From JAJDXO01 sp965207535 (lineage in GTDB: Bacteria > Pseudomonadota > Alphaproteobacteria > Rhodospirillales > UBA2165), in NCBI GenBank assembly GCA_965207535.1, contig CBDBMR010000017.1, positions 62,001-126,000 of the forward strand: DNA of 64,000 nt, in the 5' to 3' direction. Below the pieces are notes generated by a model, which saw only the letters and a list, made by a program, of their open reading frames with translations, did no database searches and was not told the origin of the DNA. The stretch's first letter is position 1; the number at the start of each line of letters is the position of its first letter. Positions 16,206 to 25,732 of the stretch are shown in pieces. The position numbers and the translations under genes were made by a program.

Positions 16206-17461
16206 ACGTTCGGGTCAGCGAACTGCCCAACGGCATCCGGGTGGTAACCGACCCCATGCGGACCGTGGCCACCGTTTCCGTCGGCGCCTGGGTCGCCGTC
16301 GGCACCCGCCACGAAGACGCCGCCGTCAACGGTGTCTCTCATTTCCTCGAACACATGGCGTTCAAGGGAACCCGGCGGCGCTCGGCCCAGGCCATCGTCG
16401 AGGAGATCGAGAGCGTCGGCGGCCACCTGAACGCCTATACGGCGCGGGAGAACACCGCCTATTTCGCCAAGGTGCTGGAGGGCGACCTGCCGCTCGCCGT
16501 CGACGTTATTTCCGACATCCTCCTCAATCCGACCATGGCGGCGGACGAAGTGGAGCGCGAACGGGCGGTCATCCTGCAGGAAATCCACCAGGCCCACGAC
16601 ACCCCGGACGATGTGGTGTTCGACAAGTTTCAGGAAGCGGCCTTCCCCGGACAGCCCATGGGACGCCCGGTATTGGGCGAGGCCGACATCATCGCCGGCC
16701 TCAGCCGCGACAGTATCGTCGGCTACATGCGAGAGCAGTATTCGGCTCCCCGTCTGGTGATCGCCGCCGCCGGCAAGGTCGATCACGACCGGTTCGTCGA
16801 ACTGGCGGGCAATGCGTTCGACACGCTGCCGGCGGCCAATGGGGGGGCGCCGGAGGCGGCAAGGTACACAGGCAGCGATTTCCGGGAAGACCGTAACCTG
16901 GAGCAGGTTCACATCCTGCTCGGATTCGACGGCGTCGCCTTCGATGACGAGGGCTACTATCCCCTCGCCGTCCTCTCGACGCTGGTCGGCGGCGGCATGT
17001 CGTCGCGGCTGTTCCAGGAGGTCCGCGAGAAGCGCGGCCTGGTCTATTCCATCTATTCCTTCGCGGCCAATTACGCAGACAGCGGCCTGTTCGGCATCTA
17101 CGCCGGCACCGGCCCGGACGAGGTCGCCGAAGTGGTGCCCATCATTTGCGATGAGCTGGTGCGCCTCAAGGGGGGAATGCCGGAGGACGAAATCCGCCGC
17201 GCCCGGGCGCAGCTCAAGTCATCGACCTTGATGGCGCTCGAAAGCACCTCGTCCCGCTGCGAAGCCGCCGCCCGTCAGTTGCAGGTCTATGGCCGGACCA
17301 TTCCCACCGCCGAAGTCATCGAGCGCATCGACGCGGTCGGGGAATCGGACCTGATCAAGGCCGCCGAGAGGCTGGTCGCCAGTGCGCCGACGCTCGCGGC
17401 CATGGGCCCGACGGGCAAGCTCGAAGCTTACGAAAAAATCGCCGGGCGGTTGGCCGGATGA
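16202..17461 (+). CDS. M16-family zinc protease (mitochondrial processing peptidase-like)
   Basis: A 419-residue single-unit pitrilysin-family protease. The inverted zinc motif HFLEH is at residues 47-51, and the downstream ligand glutamate lies in ERERAVILQEI. The C-terminal half has the REKRGLVYSIYSF substrate-binding motif. No signal peptide is visible, so it is cytoplasmic, and it is closely similar in layout to the bacterial relatives of the MPP beta subunit. GTG start, coupled to thrC by a 4-bp overlap; it overlaps the next gene by 4 bp too. Confidence 0.93.
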   Translation: MNVRVSELPNGIRVVTDPMRTVATVSVGAWVAVGTRHEDAAVNGVSHFLEHMAFKGTRRRSAQAIVEEIESVGGHLNAYTARENTAYFAKVLEGDLPLAVDVISDILLNPTMAADEVERERAVILQEIHQAHDTPDDVVFDKFQEAAFPGQPMGRPVLGEADIIAGLSRDSIVGYMREQYSAPRLVIAAAGKVDHDRFVELAGNAFDTLPAANGGAPEAARYTGSDFREDRNLEQVHILLGFDGVAFDDEGYYPLAVLSTLVGGGMSSRLFQEVREKRGLVYSIYSFAANYADSGLFGIYAGTGPDEVAEVVPIICDELVRLKGGMPEDEIRRARAQLKSSTLMALESTSSRCEAAARQLQVYGRTIPTAEVIERIDAVGESDLIKAAERLVASAPTLAAMGPTGKLEAYEKIAGRLAG

Positions 17462-18417
17462 ACGATCAGTCACGTTCCGATGCGGAAGGCCGCCGGGAAA
17501 CGGTCGTGTTCGCCCTGCCCGAGCCCACCGCGACCCTCGATCTCACGATGGACGACGGCGCGCCCATACGCGTCGTGCGCCACGGCAACCCGTCCGGGCC
17601 GCGCGTGGTGCTGAGCCACGGCAACGGCTTCGCCAGCGATTCCTACTTCCCGTTCTGGCGGCTGATGCTGGAGCGGTTCGACCTTGCCTTGTTCGATCTT
17701 CGCAACTGCGGGCGCAACCCGTTCCACGCCGCCGGGCCGCATGGCTACCCGCGCTTCGCCCGCGACAACGTAGCGGTGCATGACGCGATCGCGAAGGAAT
17801 GGGGCGGGAAGACCACGATCGGTGTTTTCCACTCCATGTCGACGATCGCGGCGCTGCTCGCGGTGGCCGGCGGCGACTGGCACTGGGATGCGCTGGTGCT
17901 GTTCGACCCGCCGGTGGTCCCGCCGGAAGGGAGCCCGCTGCGAGGCCCGATGATGGCCGCGGGTGAGCTGTTGCGCGATGCCGCCCGGATTCGACCGAAC
18001 CGGTTCCGGAGTCCCGAGGAGCTGGCCGAAGTGTTCCGTTTCATGCCCCGCTTCCGCCGCCTACGGAAAGGAGTGGCGGAACTCAACGCGCGCTCGGTGC
18101 TGCATTTCGATCCCGCGAGCGGCGAATGGCTGCTCCGTTGCCCCGGCCCGGTCGAGGCCGGTCTCTATGTCGAGGTCGCCGGGCTGCCGATCTGGCGGAA
18201 GCCGCCCCCGCCGGCGCGCCCGCTCCTGATCATCGGCGCCGACCCGGAGCCCGAGGACGCGACGATGACCTCGCACTGCTGCAAGCTGTTCTGCGAGACG
18301 TTCGGCATCGACTACGCCGTCGTGCCGGATACCAGCCACCTCCTGCAGCTCGAGGAACCGGAACGGTGCTTCGCTCTGTTCAGCGGCTTCCTCGCCGACA
18401 ACGGGATCGGCGCGTGA
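17458..18417 (+). CDS. Alpha/beta-hydrolase
   Basis: A 319-residue alpha/beta-hydrolase. HGNGFASDSYF (from residue 54) forms the oxyanion region, and the nucleophile elbow is FHSMST with S126 the likely nucleophile, a non-standard elbow without the usual flanking glycines. D80 (LFDLRNCGRNPFH) and a late His (DTSHLLQLEEPE) complete the picture. Substrate unknown. It is co-transcribed with the M16 protease gene, overlapping by 4 bp, and converges on yqgE. Confidence 0.85.
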   Translation: MNDQSRSDAEGRRETVVFALPEPTATLDLTMDDGAPIRVVRHGNPSGPRVVLSHGNGFASDSYFPFWRLMLERFDLALFDLRNCGRNPFHAAGPHGYPRFARDNVAVHDAIAKEWGGKTTIGVFHSMSTIAALLAVAGGDWHWDALVLFDPPVVPPEGSPLRGPMMAAGELLRDAARIRPNRFRSPEELAEVFRFMPRFRRLRKGVAELNARSVLHFDPASGEWLLRCPGPVEAGLYVEVAGLPIWRKPPPPARPLLIIGADPEPEDATMTSHCCKLFCETFGIDYAVVPDTSHLLQLEEPERCFALFSGFLADNGIGA

Positions 18418-18432
18418 CCTGAAACCCGGCGC

Positions 18433-19032
18433 TCAGGCGTGGCCGGCCTCGTCGGAGAGCATCCGGGGATCGATTCCCAGCTTGCCGATGGCGCGCTCCC
18501 ACTTGTTGTCCAGGTTGAGGTCGAACACCAGCTCCGGATCGGCGGGCGCCTGCAGCCAGCCGTTGGCCTTGATCTCGTCGTCCAACTGACCCGGCCCCCA
18601 GCCGGCGTAGCCGAGCGCCAGCAGGCTTTTTTGAGGTCCCCGGCCCCGGGCGATTGCCTTCAGGATATCGACCGTCGCGGTCAGTGCGATGCCGTCATCG
18701 ACGGGAAGCGTGGCCTCCTGAGAGTAATCGGCGCTGTGGAGCACGAAACCGCGCCCCGCCTCCACCGGACCGCCCACATGGACGCGGACGTCGGTGGTGC
18801 CGATTTCTTCCTCGATTCCCAGTTGCTCGAGCAGGTCGGGAAAGGTGAGCGAATCTAGCGCCTGGTTGAGCACCAGGCCCATGGCGCCTTCCGGCGTGTG
18901 GGCGCACATGTAGATGACCGTCTTGGCAAACCGCTCGTCCTGCATGCCGGGCATGGCGATCAGCAGCTGGCCGGACAGGAAGGGATCGCCGCTTTGATCG
19001 TTGCCGCCGGGGGTCTCGTCTGAACTGGACAT
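18433..19032 (-). CDS. YqgE/AlgH family protein (UPF0301)
   Basis: A 199-residue cytoplasmic protein. FLSGQLLIAMPGMQDERF, GAMGLVLNQ, VHVGGPVEAGRGFVLH and LALGYAGWGPGQLDDE are the conserved blocks of UPF0301 (PF02622). Its function is not established; a regulatory role was once proposed for AlgH. The start at 19032 has AAGAGGA about 10 bases upstream; the frame extends much further upstream but without a better site. It converges with the hydrolase gene and is divergent from dsbD. Confidence 0.92.
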   Translation of the reverse strand: MSSSDETPGGNDQSGDPFLSGQLLIAMPGMQDERFAKTVIYMCAHTPEGAMGLVLNQALDSLTFPDLLEQLGIEEEIGTTDVRVHVGGPVEAGRGFVLHSADYSQEATLPVDDGIALTATVDILKAIARGRGPQKSLLALGYAGWGPGQLDDEIKANGWLQAPADPELVFDLNLDNKWERAIGKLGIDPRMLSDEAGHA

Positions 19033-19251
19033 TTCCGGGAATGATCCTCTTCTTCCGCCGTTATTCTTAAAGCGCCGAACGGCAGGTATTCTGGCATACA
19101 CCCTGTGCTTATCAAAGGGCGGCTCTGCGCGGCGGGTAAAGTTACCGTGAACTAACGCCGAGGTGATTTCGATCCCGCCGCCCATGCCTATATATGTTCG
19201 GCGAAAGCTGGTCCCAACCGCGCCGAATGGCGCTAAACTGTGGTTCGAGCC

Positions 19252-21411
19252 ATGAAGAAGATGAACAAAACCCTTATCGGTGCGCTGCTCGCCGGCAGTG
19301 TCGCGGGTTTTGCCGCCGCCCCGGCGCCGGCCGAGGCCGCCGGCGAGTTCGCCGCCGCGACGCCCTGGGCCGCCACGGAACAAACCAAGGTGCGGCTGGT
19401 TTCCGCCAAAACCGCCGTCGACGGCCAGGAAGCCGTGCAGTTGGGACTGCAGTTCAAGCTCAAGGACAACTGGAAGATTTACTGGCGCACCCCGGGAGAC
19501 GCGGGCTATCCGCCGCGCCTCGACTGGAAAGACTCCGCCAACCTCAAGGAAACCGAATTCGCCTGGCCGGCGCCGGTGCGGTTCTCGGTCCTCGGCTTCG
19601 AAACCACCGGCTACAAGAAGGAAGTGGTCTTCCCCATCAATGCCCGGGTCGAGGATCCGGCTGAGCCGCTCAAGCTCCGGGCGAAGCTCGACTACCTGGC
19701 CTGCGACGACGTCTGCATCCCCTACCAGACCAATTTCTCCTTCGATCTGCCGGCGGGGAACGGCGACACCACCGACCATGCCCACCTGATCGGCAAGTAC
19801 CTCTCCCGGGTGCCGGGCGACGGCTCGGCCCACGGCATCAGGATCGAAACCGCAGTCACCGGCGGCGACCTGGGTCCGGTGAAGGACGACTTCCGGAAGG
19901 GCCTCGTGCGGGTGACGGCGCGGTCCGACATCCCGTTCAAGTCGCCGGACATCTTCGTCGAAGGTCCGGATACGATGATCTTCCTAAAGCCCGACATCGA
20001 GGTGAGCGAGGGCGGCACCGTCGCAACGGCGCGCATCCCCGTCGATGTGGAAGAGGGCTTCAAGCTCCAGCAGGCCAACCTGACCTTTACGCTGACGGAT
20101 GGCCGGCGGGCGGCCGAACAACCGCTGACCGTCGAGCGCGGGGAGGCCGAACCCGCGGGTGGGCCGGCGCTGCCGCTCTCGTTGCCGATCATCCTCGGCC
20201 TGGCGCTCATCGGCGGGCTGATTCTCAACCTGATGCCCTGCGTGCTGCCGGTGATATCGCTGAAGGTGCTGGGCGTGATCAGCCACGGCGGCGGCGAAAG
20301 ACGGGCCGTTCGCACCAGTTTCCTCGCCACCTCGGCCGGGATCGTGTCCTCGTTCCTGGCCATCGCGGCGGGGCTGGTGTCGCTCAAGCTGGCGGGATCG
20401 GCGGTCGGCTGGGGCATCCAGTTCCAGCACCCCTGGTTCCTGGTGGCGCTGACCATCATCGTGACTCTGTTCGCCTACAACCTCTGGGGCATGTTCGAGA
20501 TCAATCTGCCGGCCCGGTTCGCCGGCGCGCTCGGCGGCCCCCAACAGGGGGACCGGCATTCCATCGGCGGCAACTTCGCAACCGGCGCTTTCGCAACCCT
20601 GCTGGCGACGCCCTGCTCGGCGCCGTTCCTCGGCACCGCCGTCGGCTTCGCGCTGGCCGGCAGCATCGCTGATACCTTCGCCGTGTTCGCGGCCCTCGGG
20701 ATCGGCATGGCGCTGCCGTTCCTGATCATCGCCGGGGTGCCGGCGCTGGCCACCAAGCTGCCCAAGCCGGGCGCCTGGATGGTCCGGGTCAAGCAATTCA
20801 TGGGCCTCGCGCTCGCCGCCACGACCCTGTGGCTGCTCTCGGTTCTCGCCGTGCAGGTAAGCCCGACCGCCGCCGTGATCATCGGCATCATCATGGCCGC
20901 CATCGGCGTCATCCTGTGGATGGGCAGCCGGATGGCCGAAACCGGCAGGCGCGCCGCGATGGCCGGTCTCGCCGCCGCCATGCTGGCGGCCTTCCTGGTC
21001 CCCGGCCAGGTGGCGCCGCGGGCCGAGCTCAACACCGCCAAGGAAGCCTACTGGACGCCCTTCGAGCCCGCGCGAATTCCGCAGCTGGTCGCCGAGGGCA
21101 AAACCGTTTTCGTCGATGTCACCGCCGAGTGGTGCATCACCTGCCAGGTCAACAAGGCCACCGTCCTCAACCGGGGCGAGGTCAACGAGTTCCTCAAAGG
21201 GGATGAAGTGATCGCCATGCAGGGCGACTGGACCCGCCCGAACGAGACCATCTCCAAGTATCTGGCGGGCTTCAACCGCTTCGGCATCCCGTTCAATGCG
21301 GTCTACGGCCCGGGCGCGGAAAACGGTGTCGTGCTGCCCGAACTGCTCACCGCCGGCATCGTGCTCGGCGGTATCGAGAAGGCTTCCGGCGGCGTGCTGG
21401 CGGCGAAATAA
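19252..21411 (+). CDS. DsbD/ScsB-like transmembrane thiol reductase
   Basis: A 719-residue protein with three parts: a signal peptide and an N-terminal periplasmic domain containing a Cys pair (YLACDDVCIPYQ); a central eight-helix domain with the reactive cysteines in NLMPCVLPVISLKV and LLATPCSAPFLGTA; and a C-terminal thioredoxin domain with WCITC. It carries electrons from cytoplasmic thioredoxin to the periplasm. The larger N-terminal domain resembles ScsB more than E. coli DsbD. ATG at 19252 is preferred; a GTG 12 bases upstream and an ATG 9 bases downstream are alternatives. The peroxiredoxin gene behind it has its own promoter. Confidence 0.92.
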   Translation: MKKMNKTLIGALLAGSVAGFAAAPAPAEAAGEFAAATPWAATEQTKVRLVSAKTAVDGQEAVQLGLQFKLKDNWKIYWRTPGDAGYPPRLDWKDSANLKETEFAWPAPVRFSVLGFETTGYKKEVVFPINARVEDPAEPLKLRAKLDYLACDDVCIPYQTNFSFDLPAGNGDTTDHAHLIGKYLSRVPGDGSAHGIRIETAVTGGDLGPVKDDFRKGLVRVTARSDIPFKSPDIFVEGPDTMIFLKPDIEVSEGGTVATARIPVDVEEGFKLQQANLTFTLTDGRRAAEQPLTVERGEAEPAGGPALPLSLPIILGLALIGGLILNLMPCVLPVISLKVLGVISHGGGERRAVRTSFLATSAGIVSSFLAIAAGLVSLKLAGSAVGWGIQFQHPWFLVALTIIVTLFAYNLWGMFEINLPARFAGALGGPQQGDRHSIGGNFATGAFATLLATPCSAPFLGTAVGFALAGSIADTFAVFAALGIGMALPFLIIAGVPALATKLPKPGAWMVRVKQFMGLALAATTLWLLSVLAVQVSPTAAVIIGIIMAAIGVILWMGSRMAETGRRAAMAGLAAAMLAAFLVPGQVAPRAELNTAKEAYWTPFEPARIPQLVAEGKTVFVDVTAEWCITCQVNKATVLNRGEVNEFLKGDEVIAMQGDWTRPNETISKYLAGFNRFGIPFNAVYGPGAENGVVLPELLTAGIVLGGIEKASGGVLAAK

Positions 21412-21453
21412 CCGGCCGGACAACCCTGCAAAAAAACCCCACTAAATTTGTCG

Positions 21454-21482
21454 CTGACGTTGGCGGGACCGCGGCCTATAAA
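21454..21482 (+). promoter_or_regulatory. Sigma70-type promoter of the peroxiredoxin gene
   Basis: CTGACG (21454-21459) and TATAAA (21477-21482) are separated by 17 bases. The start point would fall near 21489, giving a leader of about 35 bases before the ATG at 21524, with AAAGGA in it as ribosome site. No OxyR-like dyad was recognised. Confidence 0.55.
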
Positions 21483-21523
21483 GACGCATCTTCCGAATAC
21501 CTGACCATAAAGGACAAGACATC

Positions 21524-22006
21524 ATGGCACTCAGCGTTGGCGACACCATTCCCGCCGTCACCCTCCGGCACAAAACCGCCGAAGGGATCGATGAAATCAC
21601 CACCGATGAAATCTTCAAGGGCAAGAACGTCGCCTTTTTCGCCGTGCCCGGCGCCTTCACGCCCACATGCTCGGCCCAACATCTGCCGAGCTTCATGGAC
21701 AATGCGGACGCGTTGAAGGCCAAGGGCGTCGACAGCATCGTTTGTCTGTCGGTCAACGATGCGTTCGTCATGGGCGCCTGGGGCGCCGCTCAGAACGTCG
21801 GCGATACGGTCCTCATGGTGGCCGACGGCAATGTCGAGTTTACCCAGGCCGTCGGTCTGGAACTGGACGGCTCCGGATTCGGCCTCGGCCGGCGCTCGCA
21901 GCGCTACTCCATGTATGTGGAGGACGGCGTTGTCAGGCAGCTCAACATCGAGCCCGCCGGCTCCTTCGGCGAGAGCAGCGCCGAAACGCTTCTGGAACAA
22001 ATTTAA
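21524..22006 (+). CDS. Prx5-type peroxiredoxin
   Basis: A 160-residue thiol peroxidase. The active-site signature PGAFTPTCS places the peroxidatic cysteine at C49; a second cysteine is C74, and the conserved arginine is in the GLGRRSQRYSMY segment. It reduces hydrogen peroxide and alkyl peroxides using glutaredoxin or thioredoxin. It is a monocistronic unit, with a sigma70-like promoter 42-70 bases upstream and a strong intrinsic terminator 45 bases downstream. Confidence 0.95.
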   Translation: MALSVGDTIPAVTLRHKTAEGIDEITTDEIFKGKNVAFFAVPGAFTPTCSAQHLPSFMDNADALKAKGVDSIVCLSVNDAFVMGAWGAAQNVGDTVLMVADGNVEFTQAVGLELDGSGFGLGRRSQRYSMYVEDGVVRQLNIEPAGSFGESSAETLLEQI

Positions 22007-22050
22007 GAAGACCGGAAAAATTCAAAATTCTCGCGTCCAGCGAGGGAAAC

Positions 22051-22080
22051 GGGCGGTCCGGCGGGGCCGCCCTTTTTTTC
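22051..22080 (+). terminator. Rho-independent terminator after the peroxiredoxin gene
   Basis: GGGCGGTCC (22051-22059), a GGCG loop and GGGCCGCCC (22064-22072) form a nine-pair stem with one G-U wobble, followed at once by seven T (22073-22079). It ends the peroxiredoxin transcript a few bases before the stop of the convergent EamA gene. Confidence 0.9.
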
Positions 22081-22085
22081 GGGGG

Positions 22086-22976
22086 CTAGGTCCGTGCCGT
22101 CGCCGCCCGATGTTCCTTTTGGAGATTGTAGTAGTTGCCGGCGAAGATGATCAGCGCGCCCAACAGCACCCACAGTTCCAACGCCTCGTCATAGAGGAAG
22201 AACCCGACCACGGCGATAAACGGCAGGCGGAGGAAGTCGATCGGCATCGCAATCGTGGCGTCCGCGAGGCTGAAGGCGCGGGCCATGCAGTAGTGGGCGA
22301 ACATCCCGGTAGATCCGATCACCGCCAGAAACGGAATATCCTCGAGAGTTGGATTGACCCAGTCGAAGGTCGCCGGAATAAGCCCCAGCGGCAGCTGAAT
22401 GATCGACATCATGATCAGGATGGTGAGCGGGGATTCGGTGCGCGTCAGGCTCTTGGTGCAGGTGAGGGCCCCGCCGAACCCCACGGCGCCGATCAGCATG
22501 ATCCAAGTGCCCACGTGGATTTCCTCGAATCCGGGCCGGACGATGAGCAGAATGCCTGTGAAGCCCGCCGCGACGGCGATCAGTTTGCCCCCCGTCAGCT
22601 TCTCGCCCAGAAATATGGTGGCGAGAATCAGAATCCATATGGGGACGGTGAACTCGATGGCGAACACTTCGGCCAGGGGCAGCATGGCGACGGCCACCAC
22701 CCAGGAAAACTGCCCGACGAAGTGAATGAGGTTGCGGAAGATATGGAACCCGAGCCGCTGGGTTCGCATGGGCTGCCAGTCGGCCCGCCAGGCAAGGAAC
22801 AGCAGGACCGGAAGGCCAAGCGCACCCCGCCAGAAGACGATCTCGAAAGAGCCCATGGTGTCGTGCAGCTCGCGGACGCCGACGGCCATGGCGCTGAACC
22901 CCAGCATCGCGCCGACCATCCAGGCACCCGCCCTGATGATGGCGCGGGGACCCTGCTGAGGGAGTGTCTCACTCAT
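22086..22976 (-). CDS. DMT/EamA-family membrane exporter
   Basis: A 296-residue protein with ten predicted helices in two EamA repeats (first from GAWMVGAMLGFSAMAVGVRE, second from GTWIMLIGAVGFGGAL). EamA proteins export metabolites such as amino acids or purine-related compounds; the substrate cannot be told here. It converges with the peroxiredoxin gene and is 30 bp downstream of coq7 on the same strand. Confidence 0.88.
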   Translation of the reverse strand: MSETLPQQGPRAIIRAGAWMVGAMLGFSAMAVGVRELHDTMGSFEIVFWRGALGLPVLLFLAWRADWQPMRTQRLGFHIFRNLIHFVGQFSWVVAVAMLPLAEVFAIEFTVPIWILILATIFLGEKLTGGKLIAVAAGFTGILLIVRPGFEEIHVGTWIMLIGAVGFGGALTCTKSLTRTESPLTILIMMSIIQLPLGLIPATFDWVNPTLEDIPFLAVIGSTGMFAHYCMARAFSLADATIAMPIDFLRLPFIAVVGFFLYDEALELWVLLGALIIFAGNYYNLQKEHRAATART

Positions 22977-23006
22977 CCAGGAAGCAGCGGTTCCGGGCGC
23001 CGTCGA

Positions 23007-23576
23007 TCAGACCCGCTCCGACAGCCAGATGGCGAGACGGGATCCGGCCTTGATGGCGGCGGTCAGGGGCTCATAGCCCGGCGCCTTTTCGGCATCGTGT
23101 TCGAGGGCGGTCTCCCGGTGCTGGGCCTCCTCGGCGCCGAACTTCTCGACGATCCCGGTTAGCTCGGGATCGCCTTCGCGTTCCAGGCGGACGGCCTGCC
23201 CGGCGTAATGCTCCTCGATCACTTCCTCGACGGCCACCGTGCAGGCCATGGCCGCCTCGCGCCCCATCAGCGCCGTCCCCGCGCCCAAGGCAAACCCCGC
23301 CACATGCCAGACAGGCATCAGCACGGTCGGCCGCACGCGGCGGCGCACCATCAGTTCATTGAAGGTTTCGAGATGCCGTTCCTCGACGGCTGCCATCTCG
23401 CGAAGGACCGGGCCGTCCTTCGACCGACCGAGGACCGCCAGCTGTCCGTCATAGATTCGCTTGGCGCCGTACTCGCCCGCCTGATCGACGCGGATCATCC
23501 GGGCAAGCATTTCGTCCCGCGGCGGATCGCCGGGCATTCGTGAAAATCGCTTGGCGCGTTTGGCCGCCGTATTCAC
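23007..23576 (-). CDS. coq7: Demethoxyubiquinone hydroxylase (COQ7 family)
   Basis: A 189-residue ferritin-like di-iron monooxygenase for the penultimate hydroxylation of ubiquinone. Iron ligands are visible in RVDQAGEYGA (E35), AVEERHLE (E65/E66 and H68), VEEVIEEHY and AEEAQH. The frame overlaps the dsbB stop by 4 bp, so translation is coupled. Supply of ubiquinone and quinone-linked disulfide formation are thus joined in one operon. Confidence 0.95.
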   Translation of the reverse strand: MNTAAKRAKRFSRMPGDPPRDEMLARMIRVDQAGEYGAKRIYDGQLAVLGRSKDGPVLREMAAVEERHLETFNELMVRRRVRPTVLMPVWHVAGFALGAGTALMGREAAMACTVAVEEVIEEHYAGQAVRLEREGDPELTGIVEKFGAEEAQHRETALEHDAEKAPGYEPLTAAIKAGSRLAIWLSERV

Positions 23577-24070
23577 GCGGACGTCCCTCCATCCATCCGG
23601 CGCGCGGCGAACAGGCAGACCGCGGCCAGCACCAGGGATACGGCCATATTGTAGGTGGCCATGGAGACCCCGAAAAGCGTCCAGTCGATTTCATCGCACG
23701 GTATTACCGGTTTCAAATCCCGCAAGCCGGCCCGGAAATTCTCGAAATTGGCCGGAATGTCGATGACGCCGCCGCAGCCGGCCGCCGAGGACCACCAGTG
23801 CTGCTCCACCCCGACGTGATAGAGCGCGACGCCCGCGCCTGCGGCAAATACCAATCCGGTCAGCACCGCGAGATGGGCACGGTTGATCATCGTGACCCCG
23901 ATCCCGACGGCGCCCAGAAACAATACCGCCACATACGGAACCCGCTGATAGATACACAACACGCAGGGCTCGAGATCGAAAGCGAACTGCGAAATCAGAG
24001 CGGCCCCGAGCGCGCCCAGCGCCGCGAGCGTCATCAACGGAAACAGGTTACGTGAAACAAGGCCGGCCAT
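23573..24070 (-). CDS. dsbB: Disulfide bond formation protein DsbB
   Basis: A 165-residue, four-helix inner-membrane protein that reoxidises DsbA and passes electrons to ubiquinone. The quinone-near pair is C36 and C39 (EPCVLCIYQR) and the periplasmic-loop pair is C99 and C125 (AAGCGG and VIPCDE). It is 17 bp downstream of the yqaA-like gene and overlaps coq7, so its electron acceptor's biosynthesis gene shares the transcript. Confidence 0.95.
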   Translation of the reverse strand: MAGLVSRNLFPLMTLAALGALGAALISQFAFDLEPCVLCIYQRVPYVAVLFLGAVGIGVTMINRAHLAVLTGLVFAAGAGVALYHVGVEQHWWSSAAGCGGVIDIPANFENFRAGLRDLKPVIPCDEIDWTLFGVSMATYNMAVSLVLAAVCLFAARRMDGGTSA

Positions 24071-24087
24071 GAGCCCGGATTAAAGGC

Positions 24088-24669
24088 CTAGATGACGAAC
24101 TTGACCAGCACGAAACCGCCGGCCAGCAGGATCACGAAGATCACGAACAGGAGGCCGAGCCGCTTTTCGATAAAGGCGCGGATGGACTCGCCGAAGTACC
24201 ACAGCAACCCGGCAACGATGAAGAAGCGCATGCCGCGGGCGAGGATGGAGGCGATGGTGAACACCAGCAGGTCCAGCCCGGTGACGCCCGAGAGAATGGT
24301 GATCACCTTGTAGGGAAACGGCGTCAGGCCGGCGATGAAGACCGCCCAGGCGCCCCAATCGTTGTAATAGGCGCTGAACTCGCCGAAACGCTCGGCATAG
24401 CCGTAGAAATTGAGCACCGGACTGCCTACCTGATCGAACAGCAGGGCGCCGATGGCGTAGCCGAAAATGCCGCCGAGGACGCTGGCGGCCGTGCAGACGA
24501 AAGCTATTTTCCAGGCCTTTTCCCGCGCCGCCAGCACCATCGGGATGATCAGGACATCCGGCGGGATCGGAAAGACGGAACTCTCGACGAAGGCCACCAG
24601 CGCCAGCGCCGAGAGCGCGTGCCTGTGCCCGGCGAGGTCGAGGGTCCAGTCGTAGAGGCGGCGGAGCAT
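24088..24669 (-). CDS. YqaA family membrane protein (VTT/DedA-like)
   Basis: A 193-residue protein of the YqaA subgroup of the SNARE-associated/VTT family (PF09335). The amphipathic re-entrant patches FVESSVFPIPPDVLIIPM and AGLTPFPYKVITILSG carry the family's conserved Pro and Phe residues. DedA-type proteins are linked to lipid scrambling and membrane homeostasis; the role of YqaA is unproved. First gene of the yqaA-dsbB-coq7-EamA run, divergent from the hydrolase at 24748. Confidence 0.9.
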   Translation of the reverse strand: MLRRLYDWTLDLAGHRHALSALALVAFVESSVFPIPPDVLIIPMVLAAREKAWKIAFVCTAASVLGGIFGYAIGALLFDQVGSPVLNFYGYAERFGEFSAYYNDWGAWAVFIAGLTPFPYKVITILSGVTGLDLLVFTIASILARGMRFFIVAGLLWYFGESIRAFIEKRLGLLFVIFVILLAGGFVLVKFVI

Positions 24670-24747
24670 GCGGCTTGCTATCCCATTCTGGGCCCCAGGG
24701 CAAACGACGGGCCCGGACGCCCGGGGGCTTTCGAAGTCTCGCGGGCA

Positions 24748-25665
24748 ATGTCAAAATCAGGGATGGCCCGGGACATCATTTATGGCGGCTACACACAGGC
24801 CGAGCTCGATCGGCAATACGATCAGGCGACGCTTGTTCCGGACAACGCACCCTACATGGAGGCCGAGGCCGAAAAATCCGCCGCCGCGAAACAGGCGTTC
24901 GATTGCGCACTGGACGTGGCTTACGGACCCGGACCGAGGGAAGTGATGGATGTCTACGGCGCCGGGGGCGGAAGCAGGCCGATACTGGTATTTTTTCACG
25001 GCGGCGCCTGGCGCCTGGGATCGAAGGATCAGGCCGGGGGCGCCGCGCATTTGGTTGTTCCGGCCGGCGGCCTCCATGTCTCGGTGGAGTTCGATCTTGC
25101 GCCGGACTCCACGCTGGACGTGATCCTGGACCAGTGCCGGACAGCGATCGCTCACGTCCACCGTCACGCCCGGGAATTCAGCGGCGATCCGTCGCGCATC
25201 CATCTCGGCGGCATTTCTTCCGGCGCGCACCTGGCCGCCGCCGCCTGCCTGGCCGACTGGTCCAGGTACGGTTGTCCTTCGGACGTCATCAATAGCCTGA
25301 CGATCGTCAGCGGGCCCTACGACCTGGCGCCGGTAAAACTGAGCGCCCGGAACGAATATATGTTCCTCGACGATGCGGCGGTCGAGCGAAACACCCCGAA
25401 CCGCCATCTCGACCGCCTCCCCAGGGACGTGACGGTGGCTTGGGGCGGACGCGAGCTCGAAGAGTTTCAACGGCAGGGCAAGGCGCTGGCCGGAATGCTG
25501 GCCGACGGGGGGCACGCCGTCACGACCTGCTTTCTGGCCGAGTGCAATCATTTCGAAATGGCGGCTCAGATTTATGCGGCGGACAGTCCCATCGCATCGG
25601 CCATTCTGTCCCAGATGGGATTGTACCGGTCGGGCGCACGCACGCCCGGCCACCGGAACGCCTGA
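24748..25665 (+). CDS. Alpha/beta-hydrolase, arylformamidase-like
   Basis: A 305-residue hydrolase of the esterase/lipase type. HGGAWRLGSKDQ gives the oxyanion hole and GGISSGAHLAAAA the nucleophile elbow, with a late histidine in ECNHFEMAAQ. The N-terminus (YGGYTQAELDRQYDQ) resembles kynurenine formamidase-like enzymes, which cleave N-formylkynurenine. The start at 24748 precedes a second ATG at 24763; neither ribosome site is strong. The substrate is a guess. It lies just before a tRNA gene, with the TRAP transporter genes converging from the other side. Confidence 0.8.
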   Translation: MSKSGMARDIIYGGYTQAELDRQYDQATLVPDNAPYMEAEAEKSAAAKQAFDCALDVAYGPGPREVMDVYGAGGGSRPILVFFHGGAWRLGSKDQAGGAAHLVVPAGGLHVSVEFDLAPDSTLDVILDQCRTAIAHVHRHAREFSGDPSRIHLGGISSGAHLAAAACLADWSRYGCPSDVINSLTIVSGPYDLAPVKLSARNEYMFLDDAAVERNTPNRHLDRLPRDVTVAWGGRELEEFQRQGKALAGMLADGGHAVTTCFLAECNHFEMAAQIYAADSPIASAILSQMGLYRSGARTPGHRNA

Positions 25666-25732
25666 CCACCTGAGCGCCCGGCCACCTGAGCGATTGACCC
25701 GAACGCGTCGGCGGCTATCATCCGGCGTCGCC